The notes beneath the pieces were generated by a model. The model worked only from the letters and a program-made list of their open reading frames with translations, did not search any database and was not told where the DNA came from. A stretch of DNA of 58,104 nt from Thermoplasmata archaeon. Lineage in GTDB: Archaea; Thermoplasmatota; Thermoplasmata; Lutacidiplasmatales; UBA184. The position numbers and the translations under genes are program-made. Shown in pieces: positions 8,809 to 17,279 of the stretch (its first letter is position 1; each line of letters begins with the position of its first letter). The stretch spans positions 1-58,104 of the forward strand of contig JAKAAX010000013.1 in NCBI GenBank assembly GCA_021802125.1, in the 5' to 3' direction.

Positions 8809-9947
8809 TTCGCCCCTCCCGCGAGAAGGTCGCGTGTCGGGGCGTACTTGACCTCACCGTTCGTGACCAAGACGCTCGCCGCCAGGATCTCGTCCGTGAA
8901 CCCGGGGACGAGCTTGCCGTCCTTGCCCACGAGGAGCTCGAGGAAGGCCTGGAGGTTCTTCGAGTAGAGCTGGCTCGAGTGGAAGGAGAGCTTGCTGGGC
9001 AGGTTGAGCGGACCGATCACGCTCACGCCGTTGACCACCACGGTCTCCCCGGGGCGGGTGAGCTCGCAGTTCCCGCCGGACTCGGCGGCCAGATCGACGA
9101 TGACGGAACCGGGCCGCATGCGTGCGACCATGTCCTTCTCGATGAGACGGGGAGCCTTGCGCCCTGGGACGTTGGCGGTGGTGATCGCCACGTCCGCGTT
9201 CGCGACGGCGTCGGAGACGAGCTTCTGCTGCAGGACCTTCTCCTCGGCGGTGAGCTCCCGCGCGTACCCGCCGGAGCCCTTCGCGTCGATCTGGAGCTCC
9301 AGAAACTTCGCGCCGAGCGACCGGACCTGCTCTCCCGCCTCGCGTCGGACGTCGTAGGCCTCGACAATGGCCCCCAGTCGCCTCGCGGTGGCGATGGCCT
9401 GGAGCCCGGCGACCCCGGCCCCCATGACGAGGACCTTCGCGGGCCGGACGGTCCCCGCGGCGGTGGTGAGCATCGGGAAGTACTTCGGGCACGCCTCGGC
9501 CCCGATCAGCACGCTCTCGTACCCGGCGACGTTCGCCTGAGAGGAGAGGGCGTCCATCACCTGGGCCCGGGTGATGCGCGGGACGAGCTCCATCGCGAAC
9601 CCGGTGAGCTTGCGGTCCCGGAGCGCCTGGATGCTGTCGAGCGCCCGGGTGGGGTTCATGAAACTCACCACGATCCCTCCCGGCTTCATCCAGGAGATCT
9701 CCTCGGGGGTGGGGGGTTGGACCTTCAGCAGGATGTCCGCCGCCGAGACCACGCCCTTGCGGTCGGCGAGGACCTTCGCGCCGGCCTTCGTGTAGGCGTC
9801 GTCGGTGTAGAAGGCCTGGGTCCCGGCTCCGGATTCGACCTGGACCTCGACCCCGGACTTCACCAGGCGTTGAGCGACATCCGGAACGAGAGCGACCCGT
9901 CGCTCTCCAGGGGAGGTCTCGCGAGGAACAGCGACCACGACGGGCAT
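8805..9947 (-). CDS. pntA1: NAD(P) transhydrogenase subunit alpha-1, soluble NAD(H)-binding domain
   Basis: 380 aa. It begins with the conserved VAVPRETSPGERRVALVP of the AlaDH/PNT family. Q127-R132-type dimer and substrate residues lie in the MELVPRITRAQVMDALSSQA region. The NAD-binding Rossmann motif is VMGAGVAGLQAIATARRLG, and the mobile loop region is YARELTAEE. It catalyses the NADH side of the transhydrogenation and docks on PntB domain III. First gene of the pntA1-pntA2-pntB operon. Alanine dehydrogenase is excluded by the downstream membrane subunits. Confidence 0.96.
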   Translation of the reverse strand: MPVVVAVPRETSPGERRVALVPDVAQRLVKSGVEVQVESGAGTQAFYTDDAYTKAGAKVLADRKGVVSAADILLKVQPPTPEEISWMKPGGIVVSFMNPTRALDSIQALRDRKLTGFAMELVPRITRAQVMDALSSQANVAGYESVLIGAEACPKYFPMLTTAAGTVRPAKVLVMGAGVAGLQAIATARRLGAIVEAYDVRREAGEQVRSLGAKFLELQIDAKGSGGYARELTAEEKVLQQKLVSDAVANADVAITTANVPGRKAPRLIEKDMVARMRPGSVIVDLAAESGGNCELTRPGETVVVNGVSVIGPLNLPSKLSFHSSQLYSKNLQAFLELLVGKDGKLVPGFTDEILAASVLVTNGEVKYAPTRDLLAGGAK

Positions 9948-10063
9948 GGGGACCTGCGCGGTCCCAAACGGACCGGAATAAGAGCACTACGCCTGATGCG
10001 GGCACCGGCTCCGCGCCGGCCAGCGCCGCAAGGAGGGGGGCGGAGCGGCCCGGGCGGGGTCCG

Positions 10064-10621
10064 CTACGGCGGGGGAGAGGGGGGAGGAGGCGGAGGGTAG
10101 GCGGGGGGCGGGGCCTTCCATCCGCCGGCCGGGGGCCTCTCGTGCTGGAGCATCGGCGTGGCGGCCCTCGGGTTCGCCGCCTGCAGCTTCTCCAGCCGCT
10201 GCTTCCGGGCCGCCTCGAGCCACTGGGCGAGACCCGTGGCCATGTTGGTGCCGTGGGTCACGAGGTAGAGGGTGCAGAGCCCCATACCGGTGAGCTCACC
10301 CATGACCTCCAGCCGGAGGTCCTTGACCCGCACCTCCTGGACCGCCTCCAGATTGAGCCCGAAGCGCGGGAAGAAGTGGACCTGCTTCCCGAAGAGCCCG
10401 GCCTCCCGCTCCTCGAACTTGTACCCCACCATGCGCTGATCGGACACCACGAGGTCCGTCGCACGCTCGACCATCTCGTGCTTCACGTCGTCCATCCGGA
10501 CGCCGCGGGTGGTCTGGATAGGGATCACGAGCGAGAGCAGGTTCGGGAGGAACCCCAGGACCTGTTCACCGGGTCGTAGCTGGACGTTGGCAAAGAACTC
10601 GGGAGGGGGTCCGCCGGCCAC
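10064..10621 (-). CDS. PH-like domain hypothetical protein with proline-rich tail
   Basis: 185 aa from GTG 10621, chosen because AGAGGTGA lies 5 nt upstream; GTG 10630 and TTG 10642 are alternatives. The first 125 residues look like a single beta-rich domain with alternating hydrophobic strands (QLRPGEQVLGF, DLVVSDQRMVGYKFEE, VQEVRVKDLRLEVMG), resembling small bacterial-type PH domains that begin with a 'PGE' turn and contain a 'TDQR' strand. A helix and a poly-proline tail (about 12 Pro in the last 20) follow. No signal peptide, so cytoplasmic. I do not recognise a named family. It stands alone with its own TATA-like element upstream. Confidence 0.7.
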   Translation of the reverse strand: MAGGPPPEFFANVQLRPGEQVLGFLPNLLSLVIPIQTTRGVRMDDVKHEMVERATDLVVSDQRMVGYKFEEREAGLFGKQVHFFPRFGLNLEAVQEVRVKDLRLEVMGELTGMGLCTLYLVTHGTNMATGLAQWLEAARKQRLEKLQAANPRAATPMLQHERPPAGGWKAPPPAYPPPPPPSPPP

Positions 10622-10737
10622 TGGGTTCACCTCTGCGTGCAACCAGGCCCGGGAAGCGAGGGGCGGAGGAGGGGAGCGCGTGTCGCGTCCAGGGCGCCCA
10701 GCTTCCTGGCCATCGAACGTTCATGCTCGAACTTCGC

Positions 10738-10747
10738 CCTATATGTT
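10738..10747 (-). promoter_or_regulatory. TATA-like element upstream of the PH-like gene
   Basis: Minus-strand CAACATATAG is the only A/T-rich stretch in the 250 bases between citrate synthase and the PH-like gene. It lies about 120 bases upstream of the chosen start, implying a leader of roughly 90 nt. Two TCGAAC copies (near 10712 and 10726) lie just downstream and could be an operator, but this is inference. Confidence 0.4.
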
Positions 10748-10873
10748 GCGGTGGCGGGCGCGGTGCGCCCTCCAGCCGAGGCCAGGACCCCCGAGTAGGA
10801 AGGGGGGGTCTCCGACGCCCCCGCCCAGCGAGAAGGAGAACGAGAAGGAGCGGAGTGCCCGCCCTCCCCCGCG

Positions 10874-12025
10874 TCAGGCCGGTCGGGGGACGGCGGCGGC
10901 GGGAGGCGCGACGGAGAGCTGTGGGACCGGCCGGTCCTTCGGCCCGGTGTAGGCCGCGTCCGGCCGGATGAGCCGGTTGTTCGCGGACTGCTCCAGGATG
11001 TGGGCGGCCCAGCCGGCGGTCCTCGCGACCCCGAAGGTCGCGGAGAAGAGCTCCCGGGGGAGGCCCACCGACTCGAGCACCACACCCGCGTAGAACTCGA
11101 CGTTGAGGAAGAGGGGGTGGTTGGGGCGGGCCTTCCGCAGGGCGGAGAGGCCAGCCTGCTCGACGGCCTCCGCCAGGGCGAACCGCTCCGGTCTCGCGTA
11201 GCGACGGGCGATCTCCTTGAGCAGCAGGGCGCGGGGATCGTCCACTTTGTACACCCGGTGACCGAACCCCATGAGCCGGTCCTTGCGGGCGAGGGCGCCC
11301 TCGATCCACGTCTCCGCGTTCTCGGGGGTGCCCACGGCATCCAGCATGTCCAGGACCAGGCCGGGAGCGCCTCCGTGCAAGGGGCCCTTCAGCGCCCCCA
11401 CCGCGGCCGTCATCGCGCTCGCGGGGTCCGACAGGGTCGAGACGACCACCCGCGCGGCGAACGTGCTGGCGTTCATCCCGTGGTCGGAGAGGAGCACGAA
11501 GTACTCCTCCAGGGCGCGCGCGAGGTCCGGGTCCGGCAACCGCCCCTCGAGCATGTACAGGTAGCTGCTCACGTGGCCCAGGGTCGTGTCGGGCGGGACC
11601 GGGGGCAGACCCTTGGACGCGCGGTACCACGTCGCGATCCAGGTGGGCGCCCGGGCGATGAACGGGAGCAGGTCGGCCTCGCGCGGAGGGGAGGGCCCCA
11701 TCCCCGCGCCCAGCACGGAGAGTCCCGTCCTCAACGCCTCCATCGGCAGGGTCGCGCGCGGGAGCTTCCCCGCGAGAAGCTCCACCTCCGGTGGCAGGGC
11801 CCGGAGCGCGTACCAGGACGACCGGAGCTCCTGGAGCTCCGAGGGGCTGGGAAGCTCTCCCCGAAGGAGAAGCGCCGTCGCCTCCTCGTAGGCGACCTGC
11901 TGGGCGAGGCTGCGGGCCTCGTACCCGCGGAAGTGCAGGGTGCCCTCCTCGCCTCCGACACGGGTGATCGCGGTCTCCCCGACCACGACACCTTCGAGGC
12001 CCGAGGGAGGACTACCGCCCACCAA
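10874..12025 (-). CDS. gltA: Citrate synthase
   Basis: 383 aa, the usual size of type I (archaeal and Gram-positive) citrate synthases. The oxaloacetate/acetyl-CoA site is visible as LKGPLHGGAPGLVL (catalytic His) and GFGHRVYKVDDPRA (second His and substrate Arg). The third catalytic position, normally Asp in NVDFYSG, is Glu here (NVEFYAG). It condenses acetyl-CoA and oxaloacetate at entry to the TCA cycle. TTG 12025 or GTG 12022 start, with GGAGGTG just upstream. It is 87 bases downstream of malate dehydrogenase, the enzyme that makes its substrate. A 2-methylcitrate synthase role cannot be ruled out. Confidence 0.94.
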   Translation of the reverse strand: MVGGSPPSGLEGVVVGETAITRVGGEEGTLHFRGYEARSLAQQVAYEEATALLLRGELPSPSELQELRSSWYALRALPPEVELLAGKLPRATLPMEALRTGLSVLGAGMGPSPPREADLLPFIARAPTWIATWYRASKGLPPVPPDTTLGHVSSYLYMLEGRLPDPDLARALEEYFVLLSDHGMNASTFAARVVVSTLSDPASAMTAAVGALKGPLHGGAPGLVLDMLDAVGTPENAETWIEGALARKDRLMGFGHRVYKVDDPRALLLKEIARRYARPERFALAEAVEQAGLSALRKARPNHPLFLNVEFYAGVVLESVGLPRELFSATFGVARTAGWAAHILEQSANNRLIRPDAAYTGPKDRPVPQLSVAPPAAAVPRPA

Positions 12026-12112
12026 TGTGCACCTCCCCGATAGGGAGCGCCCGGGGCGGGGTGGTCCGCCGAAAAACGGCCCGTGGGTCCAGCGACAAGA
12101 CGACGGGGCCGC

Positions 12113-13066
12113 TCAGAGCGGCATCATGGCGAGGAGCTTCAGGTCCTCCGAGACGGCCTTCGCGCTCGCCTCGAGCGCGCTCCGCTCCTCCGCCGTGAGC
12201 TCGATCTCGTGGACCTTGGTGAACCCGTGCCGGCCCAGGACGATCGGGACGGAGAGGAAGATGTCCTTGAACCCGAACTCCCCGTTCAGCAGCACCGAGC
12301 AGGAAAGGAGACGGTGCTCGTTGCGCGCGATGGAGAGCGCCATCTCGAGCTGGGCCGCCGAAGGGGCGTAGTAGGCGCTTCCCGTCTTGAGCAGGTCGAC
12401 GATCTCCCCGCCTCCCTTCTTCGTCCGCTCGACGATCGCCCGGAGCTTCTCCGGGGGCAGGAGCTTGGTCACGGGGACGCCGTTCACCGAGCAGTGCGAG
12501 AGCACCGGGACCATGGTGTCCCCGTGCGTCCCGAGCGTGAATCCCACGACGTCGCGGGGAGTGACCCCCAGGGCCTCGGCGACGAACCAGCGGAACCGGG
12601 CGGAGTCCAGCGTCCCGCTCTCCGCGATGATTCGCTCCCGCGGGAATCCCGTCGCCTTCCAGACGAAGTAGGCCATCACATCGACCGGGTTCGTCACGAC
12701 CATCACGACGGCGTTCGGGGCCTTCTCCCGGATCATCTCGGCGTGTCCCTTGACGATCTGGGCGTTGCGTCCGAGCAGGTCCGACCGGCTCATCCCGGGC
12801 TTGCGGGCGAGCCCGGCGGTCAGGATGACCAGGTCCGAGCCCTCGACGGCCTCGTCCAGGCGGGTAGAGCCCCGCACGCGGGTCGAGAACCCGAGCACCG
12901 GAGCGGACTCCTGGATGTCGAGCGCCTTCCCCTGCGGCAGCCCCTCGACGATATCGAAGAGGACGACCTCTGCGGCGACGTCGGCCTCAGCCAACCGCTG
13001 AGCGAGCGTTCCTCCGATGTTCCCGGCGCCGATCACCGCGATCTTTGAGAGCCCAACGTTCGTCAT
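12113..13066 (-). CDS. mdh: Malate dehydrogenase (LDH-like type)
   Basis: 317 aa. NAD-binding GAGNIGG at 13-19. The substrate loop ARKPGMSRSDLL carries the arginines that select malate/oxaloacetate over lactate/pyruvate. NPVDVMAY and the catalytic GTHGDTMVP follow. It oxidises malate to oxaloacetate. ATG start preceded by GAGG at 6 nt; a weak TATA-like CCTTATGG lies about 55 bases upstream. Immediately upstream of citrate synthase on the same strand, so the pair probably forms a TCA-cycle unit. Confidence 0.96.
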   Translation of the reverse strand: MTNVGLSKIAVIGAGNIGGTLAQRLAEADVAAEVVLFDIVEGLPQGKALDIQESAPVLGFSTRVRGSTRLDEAVEGSDLVILTAGLARKPGMSRSDLLGRNAQIVKGHAEMIREKAPNAVVMVVTNPVDVMAYFVWKATGFPRERIIAESGTLDSARFRWFVAEALGVTPRDVVGFTLGTHGDTMVPVLSHCSVNGVPVTKLLPPEKLRAIVERTKKGGGEIVDLLKTGSAYYAPSAAQLEMALSIARNEHRLLSCSVLLNGEFGFKDIFLSVPIVLGRHGFTKVHEIELTAEERSALEASAKAVSEDLKLLAMMPL

Positions 13067-13215
13067 GGTGTTCCTCGAACCCCCCCACGTCTTTGGTCGT
13101 CGGCGGGAGGAGCGGCGTCGACCATAAGGACGCCGGAGGAGCCCGTTCGCGTAGGCGGAAGGGCCTCTCCCCCCCCTCTCCCGCCCCGGTGAGGGTGCCG
13201 CACGTCGAACCCAGC

Positions 13216-13224
13216 ATTTTATAC
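13216..13224 (+). promoter_or_regulatory. TATA box for the coiled-coil genes
   Basis: TTTTATACT is an archaeal TATA box in GC-rich surroundings. Its centre is about 38 bases upstream of ATG 13258, so transcription would begin around 13245 with a very short leader. Confidence 0.6.
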
Positions 13225-13257
13225 TCCCGGTGAGGGTTTTCGGAGAGAGCTCGCAGC

Positions 13258-13509
13258 ATGGACCTGGACGCGATACTCGCAGGGATCACCGAGCGGGACA
13301 AGTGGAGCGGTCGGCTCTCCGCGCTCCAGTCCGAGCTCCGACTGGTCCGCGCGCGGCGCCGCCGGGCCCAGGGAAGGCTGCGCCGGATGGACCGCGAGCT
13401 CAAGCGGTTGCAAGCGCTCGCTGACGAGCTGGTCCGGAGCACGCCCACCCCAGGGCGAGGAGGGTGGGGACCGGGTGGCGCGCCTACGTCCTACCTCCCT
13501 ATCCGATAG
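13258..13509 (+). CDS. Small coiled-coil protein (possibly the first part of a frameshifted gene)
   Basis: 83 aa. Residues 10-60 form a highly charged heptad pattern (SALQSELRLVRARRRRAQG, RMDRELKRLQALADELV), predicting a coiled coil. The last 20 residues are Gly/Pro-rich and look like out-of-frame reading. The frame shifted by +1 reads coding-like sequence from about 13442 and continues straight into the next coiled-coil ORF. Either two overlapping genes exist or one gene of about 145 codons is interrupted by a frameshift. Function unknown. Confidence 0.55.
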   Translation: MDLDAILAGITERDKWSGRLSALQSELRLVRARRRRAQGRLRRMDRELKRLQALADELVRSTPTPGRGGWGPGGAPTSYLPIR

Positions 13510-13705
13510 GATCTCGCGCCTGCAGGAGCAGGCCGCCGAGGCCCGTGACGAGCTCGAGCGGCTCCGGAAGGAGGAGGGGTACCTCCGGGAGCAGGTCGAG
13601 AAGGCGGAGGGTCAGCTCGAGTACTACGAGTCACTCCTGTCCGATCTCCGCAAGAAGGCGGTGCCCCGGGAGGGCGTTCGGGACGTCCTGACCCGGATGT
13701 CCTAG
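13475..13705 (+). CDS. Small coiled-coil protein (overlaps previous ORF)
   Basis: 76 aa from GTG 13475, with GAGGAGGG about 10 nt upstream. Almost the whole protein is one predicted coiled coil (ISRLQEQAAEARDELERLR, EGYLREQVEKAEGQLEYYE). It overlaps the preceding coiled-coil ORF by 35 bases in another frame. The same frame stays coding-like upstream of the GTG (PPQGEEGGDR), supporting a single longer gene split by a frameshift. It may be a homodimeric scaffold, but nothing shows a specific role. Confidence 0.6.
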   Translation: MARLRPTSLSDRISRLQEQAAEARDELERLRKEEGYLREQVEKAEGQLEYYESLLSDLRKKAVPREGVRDVLTRMS

Positions 13706-13723
13706 CCCGCCGCCGGCCGGTGC

Positions 13724-13732
13724 TGATAAATC
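13724..13732 (+). promoter_or_regulatory. TATA box for panE
   Basis: TGATAAATCC-type A/T-rich element in GC-rich sequence, centred about 46 bases upstream of ATG 13775; the expected transcript start is near 13755, leaving a leader of about 20 nt with AGAGG. Confidence 0.55.
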
Positions 13733-13774
13733 CTCTCGAGGCCTCTACCGCCGGGCCCGCAGAGGCCCACATCT

Positions 13775-14698
13775 ATGCGTCTAGTTGTCTTCGGAGCCGG
13801 AGCCGTCGGAAGCCTGTTCGGGGCCCACCTGGCCCGAGCGGGGCACGACGTCCTCCTGGTCGGCCGAAAGGAGCACGTGAAGGCCATCGAGCGGGACGGG
13901 CTCAAGGTCGAGGGGATCACCAACATGACCGTCCGCCCCCGGGTGGCGGAGTCGCTCCGTCCCGGAGAGCGGGCGACGATGGTCATCCTCACCGTCAAGT
14001 CCTACGACACCTCCGACGCCTGCAAGGCCATCGCCCGCTCCATGTCGCCCCGCCCCATCCTCTCCCTCCAGAACGGCCTCGGCAACCTGGAGGCGATGGA
14101 GGAGGGGCTCCAAGGGGGTGGGTGGAGCACGCCCAGGCTCAACATCGCCCTCGGGGTGCTGAACTGGGGGGTGACCTACCTCAACGCGGGCCACATCCGG
14201 CACGCCGGGTCCGGGTCGCTCGTCCTGGGGGACCTCTCCGGGGGTCGGGCGGCCAAGCGCTTCGCCTCGCTCTTCGAGGGCGTGGGCATCCCGACGCAGT
14301 ACAACGACGACGTGCTGCGCGCGGTCTGGAAGAAGGTCATCATCAACTGCGCGATCAACCCCGTCACCGCGGACCACAAGGTCCTGAACGGCGAGCTCCT
14401 GACCGACCCCCTGCGGGGCCAGTCGGTCTCGCTCATGCGCGAGGCGCTCGAGGTCGCCTCGGCGGAGGGGTACCCGTTCCCCGAGCACGAGGTGGAGGAG
14501 GAGCTCTTCCGCGTCCTCCGGCTCACCGCGGAGAACCGGTCGTCGATGCTCCAGGATGCCCTGCGGGGGAAGCCCACCGAGATCGAGGCCCTCTCGGGGG
14601 TCGTGCTCCAGCTGGGCTCGGCCCACGGACTGAAGCTCCCGCACACCGAACGGATCTTCAAGCGCCTGATGGCCAAGCAGCCCAAGCCCCCGAAGTGA
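13775..14698 (+). CDS. panE: 2-dehydropantoate 2-reductase
   Basis: 307 aa, family-typical length. N-terminal NADP(H)-binding VVFGAGAVGSLFGAHLARAG (GxGxxG at 7-12). TVKSYDT and LQNGLGN mark the PanE N-domain, and WKKVIINCAINPVTA carries the catalytic lysine region of the C-terminal helical domain. It reduces ketopantoate to pantoate for coenzyme A synthesis (in some archaea with NADH preference). It has its own TATA box and is followed by pgk after 83 bases. Confidence 0.93.
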   Translation: MRLVVFGAGAVGSLFGAHLARAGHDVLLVGRKEHVKAIERDGLKVEGITNMTVRPRVAESLRPGERATMVILTVKSYDTSDACKAIARSMSPRPILSLQNGLGNLEAMEEGLQGGGWSTPRLNIALGVLNWGVTYLNAGHIRHAGSGSLVLGDLSGGRAAKRFASLFEGVGIPTQYNDDVLRAVWKKVIINCAINPVTADHKVLNGELLTDPLRGQSVSLMREALEVASAEGYPFPEHEVEEELFRVLRLTAENRSSMLQDALRGKPTEIEALSGVVLQLGSAHGLKLPHTERIFKRLMAKQPKPPK

Positions 14699-14781
14699 GA
14701 AGGGGCCCTCCGGGCGGAGGGGTGCGTGAGCGAGGACCGCGCAACGTTCAAGGGACCCTCGTTCTACGGTGCCGATTGCCC

Positions 14782-15954
14782 ATGCGGTCGGTTCGCGCGG
14801 CCTCTCTGGAAGGTAAGCGGGCGCTGGTGAGGGTCGACTTCAACGTCCCGTTGACGGAGGACCTGAAGGTCGCCGACGACCGTCGGATCGTCGAGGCCCT
14901 TCCCACGCTCCGGTACCTGCGCGAGGCGGGCGCCCGTCCCGTCCTCATGAGCCACCTCGGGCGCCCGGACGGGGCTCCGAACCCGAAGCTCTCCCTGAAG
15001 CCGGTCGCGCTGCGGCTGGGCCAGCTGCTCCAGGCGCACGTGACGCTCGCGCCCGCGCCGGTCGGCCCGAGCGCGGAGGCCACCGTCCGCGAGGCCCGGC
15101 CGACGGACCTCGTGCTGCTCGAGAACCTGCGCTTCGATCCGGGGGAGGAGGCGAACGACAGCGCCTTCGCCCAGGGGCTCGCCCGCATGGGCGACCTGTT
15201 CGTGGAGGAGGCCTTCGGGACCGTCCACCGGGCCCACGCGAGCACGGTCGGGGTCGCGAAGCTCCTGCCCGCCTACGCCGGGTTCCTTGTCGAGAAGGAG
15301 GTGCAGGAGCTCACCCGGCTCACCGCGAACCCCGAGCGCCCCTTCGTCGCGCTCTTGGGCGGGGCCAAGGTGAAGGACAAACTGCCGCTGCTCCGCCGGT
15401 TCCGGGCGAAGGCCGACACCCTGCTCCTGGGCGGCGCCATGGCCTTTCCGTTCCTCCAGGAGCTCGGGGGCAAGCTCGGTGGCCAGCCCCCCGAACCCGG
15501 ACTGGAGAAGGAGGTCCGCGCCTTCCTCGACCAGGAGGCGGGGGCCGGCGCCACGGTCCGGCTCCCGATCGATTTCCTCGTCCAGGACGCCCGCGACGGA
15601 CGGGTCCTCGAGGCGGAGGCCATGGCGATCCCCGAGCACTGTCGTGCGCTGGACATCGGCCCCAGGACCCGTGCCCTCTTCCGCCAGCACCTCCGGCATT
15701 CCCGCACCGTCTTCTTCAACGGACCGATGGGCAAGATCGAGGACCCGCGATTCGCGACCGGCACGCGCGAGCTCCTGGCGAGCCTGAAGGAGGTCGGCGG
15801 GGTCCACATCTCCGCGGGCGGCGACTCGGCCCGGGCGCTCACGGACCTTGGTGTGGAGGGGAGCTTCACGTACATCTCCACCGGGGGCGGGGCCGCGCTC
15901 GAGTTCATCGAGGGCCGGGAGCTCCCGGGGCTCGCGGTCCTTCCCAAGGAGTAG
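14782..15954 (+). CDS. pgk: Phosphoglycerate kinase (bacterial-type)
   Basis: 390 aa. Start ATG 14782 because homology begins with SVRAASLEGKRALVRVDFNV. 3-PG-binding SHLGRPDG, GTVHRAHAS and hinge-region LLGGAKVKDK are present. The nucleotide loop FFNGPMGKIEDP and a GGDSARAL motif (usually GGGDTAA) follow. It interconverts 1,3-bisphosphoglycerate and ATP. The length and the N-terminal signature resemble bacterial PGKs more than the longer archaeal form, suggesting transfer. It is followed 12 bases later by a small membrane protein. Confidence 0.95.
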   Translation: MRSVRAASLEGKRALVRVDFNVPLTEDLKVADDRRIVEALPTLRYLREAGARPVLMSHLGRPDGAPNPKLSLKPVALRLGQLLQAHVTLAPAPVGPSAEATVREARPTDLVLLENLRFDPGEEANDSAFAQGLARMGDLFVEEAFGTVHRAHASTVGVAKLLPAYAGFLVEKEVQELTRLTANPERPFVALLGGAKVKDKLPLLRRFRAKADTLLLGGAMAFPFLQELGGKLGGQPPEPGLEKEVRAFLDQEAGAGATVRLPIDFLVQDARDGRVLEAEAMAIPEHCRALDIGPRTRALFRQHLRHSRTVFFNGPMGKIEDPRFATGTRELLASLKEVGGVHISAGGDSARALTDLGVEGSFTYISTGGGAALEFIEGRELPGLAVLPKE

Positions 15955-15966
15955 CGGCGGAGGACC

Positions 15967-16287
15967 GTGGCCCCCGAGGACCTGTGGGCCCCCGCCCGGG
16001 CCCGGCGGACGCTGCTCATGGCCGTCGCGACGCTCATGATCGCGGCCGGGGCCGTGGTCCTGGCCGCCGCCCTGGTCGCGATCCGACCCTTCCCTCCCGC
16101 GCTCTGGAAGAGCGAAGGCCTCGCGGTGGGGCTCCTTCTGTTTGTGGTGGGCGTGGTCGCCCTGCGCTACCTGGTGCGCGAGGGCCGAAAGGTGGGTGCG
16201 GTCTACGGGGTCAAGGCGGCGCAGCGGTCCGGCCTTCTGCCGCCCTCCCCGGGGGAGCGGCCCCGCCCGCCTGAGGACCGGCGATAG
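15967..16287 (+). CDS. Small two-helix membrane protein
   Basis: 106 aa from GTG 15967. Two hydrophobic helices at about 17-40 (LLMAVATLMIAAGAVVLAAA) and 52-68 (VGLLLFVVGVVALRYLV) are separated by a short loop, followed by a basic cytoplasmic tail (RVREGRKVG-like) and a Pro-rich end. It lies 12 bases after pgk and probably shares its transcript. No recognised family; function unknown. Confidence 0.6.
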   Translation: MAPEDLWAPARARRTLLMAVATLMIAAGAVVLAAALVAIRPFPPALWKSEGLAVGLLLFVVGVVALRYLVREGRKVGAVYGVKAAQRSGLLPPSPGERPRPPEDRR

Positions 16288-16461
16288 GTCGTCGGGGTCC
16301 TCGATCGTCCAGCGTCCAGCACCCATACCCCACTCTTCGTCGTCCGTCCACCCGCGCGCCCTTTCCTCTCGTCCCTCTGCCGTCCCCCGCACGGTCCCCG
16401 TGACATCCCGTCGCCCTCGCTCCCGTCCTCGGGAGCGGCTCCTGGCTCCGAAACTGGTAGC

Positions 16462-16470
16462 GTAAATACT
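16462..16470 (+). promoter_or_regulatory. TATA box for the nitroreductase gene (leaderless)
   Basis: GTAAATACT, with a GAAACTGG purine-rich BRE-like stretch just upstream, is centred about 25 bases before ATG 16491. That spacing predicts transcription starting at or next to the A of the start codon. Confidence 0.65.
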
Positions 16471-16490
16471 TCACATTCGATACCATCATC

Positions 16491-17168
16491 ATGAGCGAGG
16501 CCATCCCGTTCCCCACCGCGCGCTCGACGCAACCCTTCGGACCGACCGAACCCTCCCTCCGGACCTCCTCCGGACGGACAGCGGCGGTCTCCATCGACCC
16601 GGTCTTCCTCGACCGCTGGTCGCCCCGGTCCTTCCAGCCGGACCCGATCACCCGGGAGGAACTTCTGCCCCTCTTCGAGGCGGCGAGGTGGGCCCCTTCC
16701 GCGAACAACGAGCAGCCCTGGACCTTCGTCTACGCCCTCGCGCCGGAGGACCGCGAACGCTTCCTAGCTCCTCTCGCCCCGGGGAACCGCGCCTGGGCCT
16801 CGCGGGCCCCTGCGCTGGTCTACCTCTTCGCCCGCAAGCGGACCCGGAACGGATCCGCGTACCCCGCTTCGAGCTTCGACACGGGCGCGGCCTGGATGTC
16901 GTTCGCCCTCCAGGCGCGCATGAGGGGATTGGACACCCATCCCATGGGAGGCTTCGACCCGGCGGCGGCCTTCGAAGCGACCGGGGTCGACCCGAAGGAC
17001 CACGACGTGATGATCGCCATCGCCGTCGGCCGCCGAGGCAAGGCCGAGGCGCTTCCCTCCCAGCTCGCGGCCCGAGAGCATCCCAGCGATCGGCAGCACC
17101 TGGGCACGCTGGTCCACGAAGGGCGATGGCGGATCGCGGGCCCTCCTTCCACCCAGTCCCCGGGATGA
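16491..17168 (+). CDS. Nitroreductase-family FMN oxidoreductase
   Basis: 225 aa. After a 35-residue Ser/Thr/Pro-rich N-terminus the nitroreductase fold begins: RWSPRSFQPDPITREELL and AARWAPSANNEQPWTFVY carry the FMN-binding RxSxR/SxxNxQPW signatures. MGGFDPAAAFEATGVDP and MIAIAVGRRG close the fold. Such enzymes reduce nitro-aromatics, quinones or flavins with NAD(P)H; the physiological substrate here is not deducible. The TATA position supports a leaderless mRNA starting at this ATG. Single gene, convergent with cutA. Confidence 0.88.
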   Translation: MSEAIPFPTARSTQPFGPTEPSLRTSSGRTAAVSIDPVFLDRWSPRSFQPDPITREELLPLFEAARWAPSANNEQPWTFVYALAPEDRERFLAPLAPGNRAWASRAPALVYLFARKRTRNGSAYPASSFDTGAAWMSFALQARMRGLDTHPMGGFDPAAAFEATGVDPKDHDVMIAIAVGRRGKAEALPSQLAAREHPSDRQHLGTLVHEGRWRIAGPPSTQSPG

Positions 17169-17279
17169 GAGGTCAGGGCTGAGAGCCGGGGGCGTCCCGG
17201 AGGTCGACACCGTCCCCCGGGAAACGCCCGGGGCGACCACGGCTCCGCGACAGGGTCGACCACATCGGTCGGTCCACAC

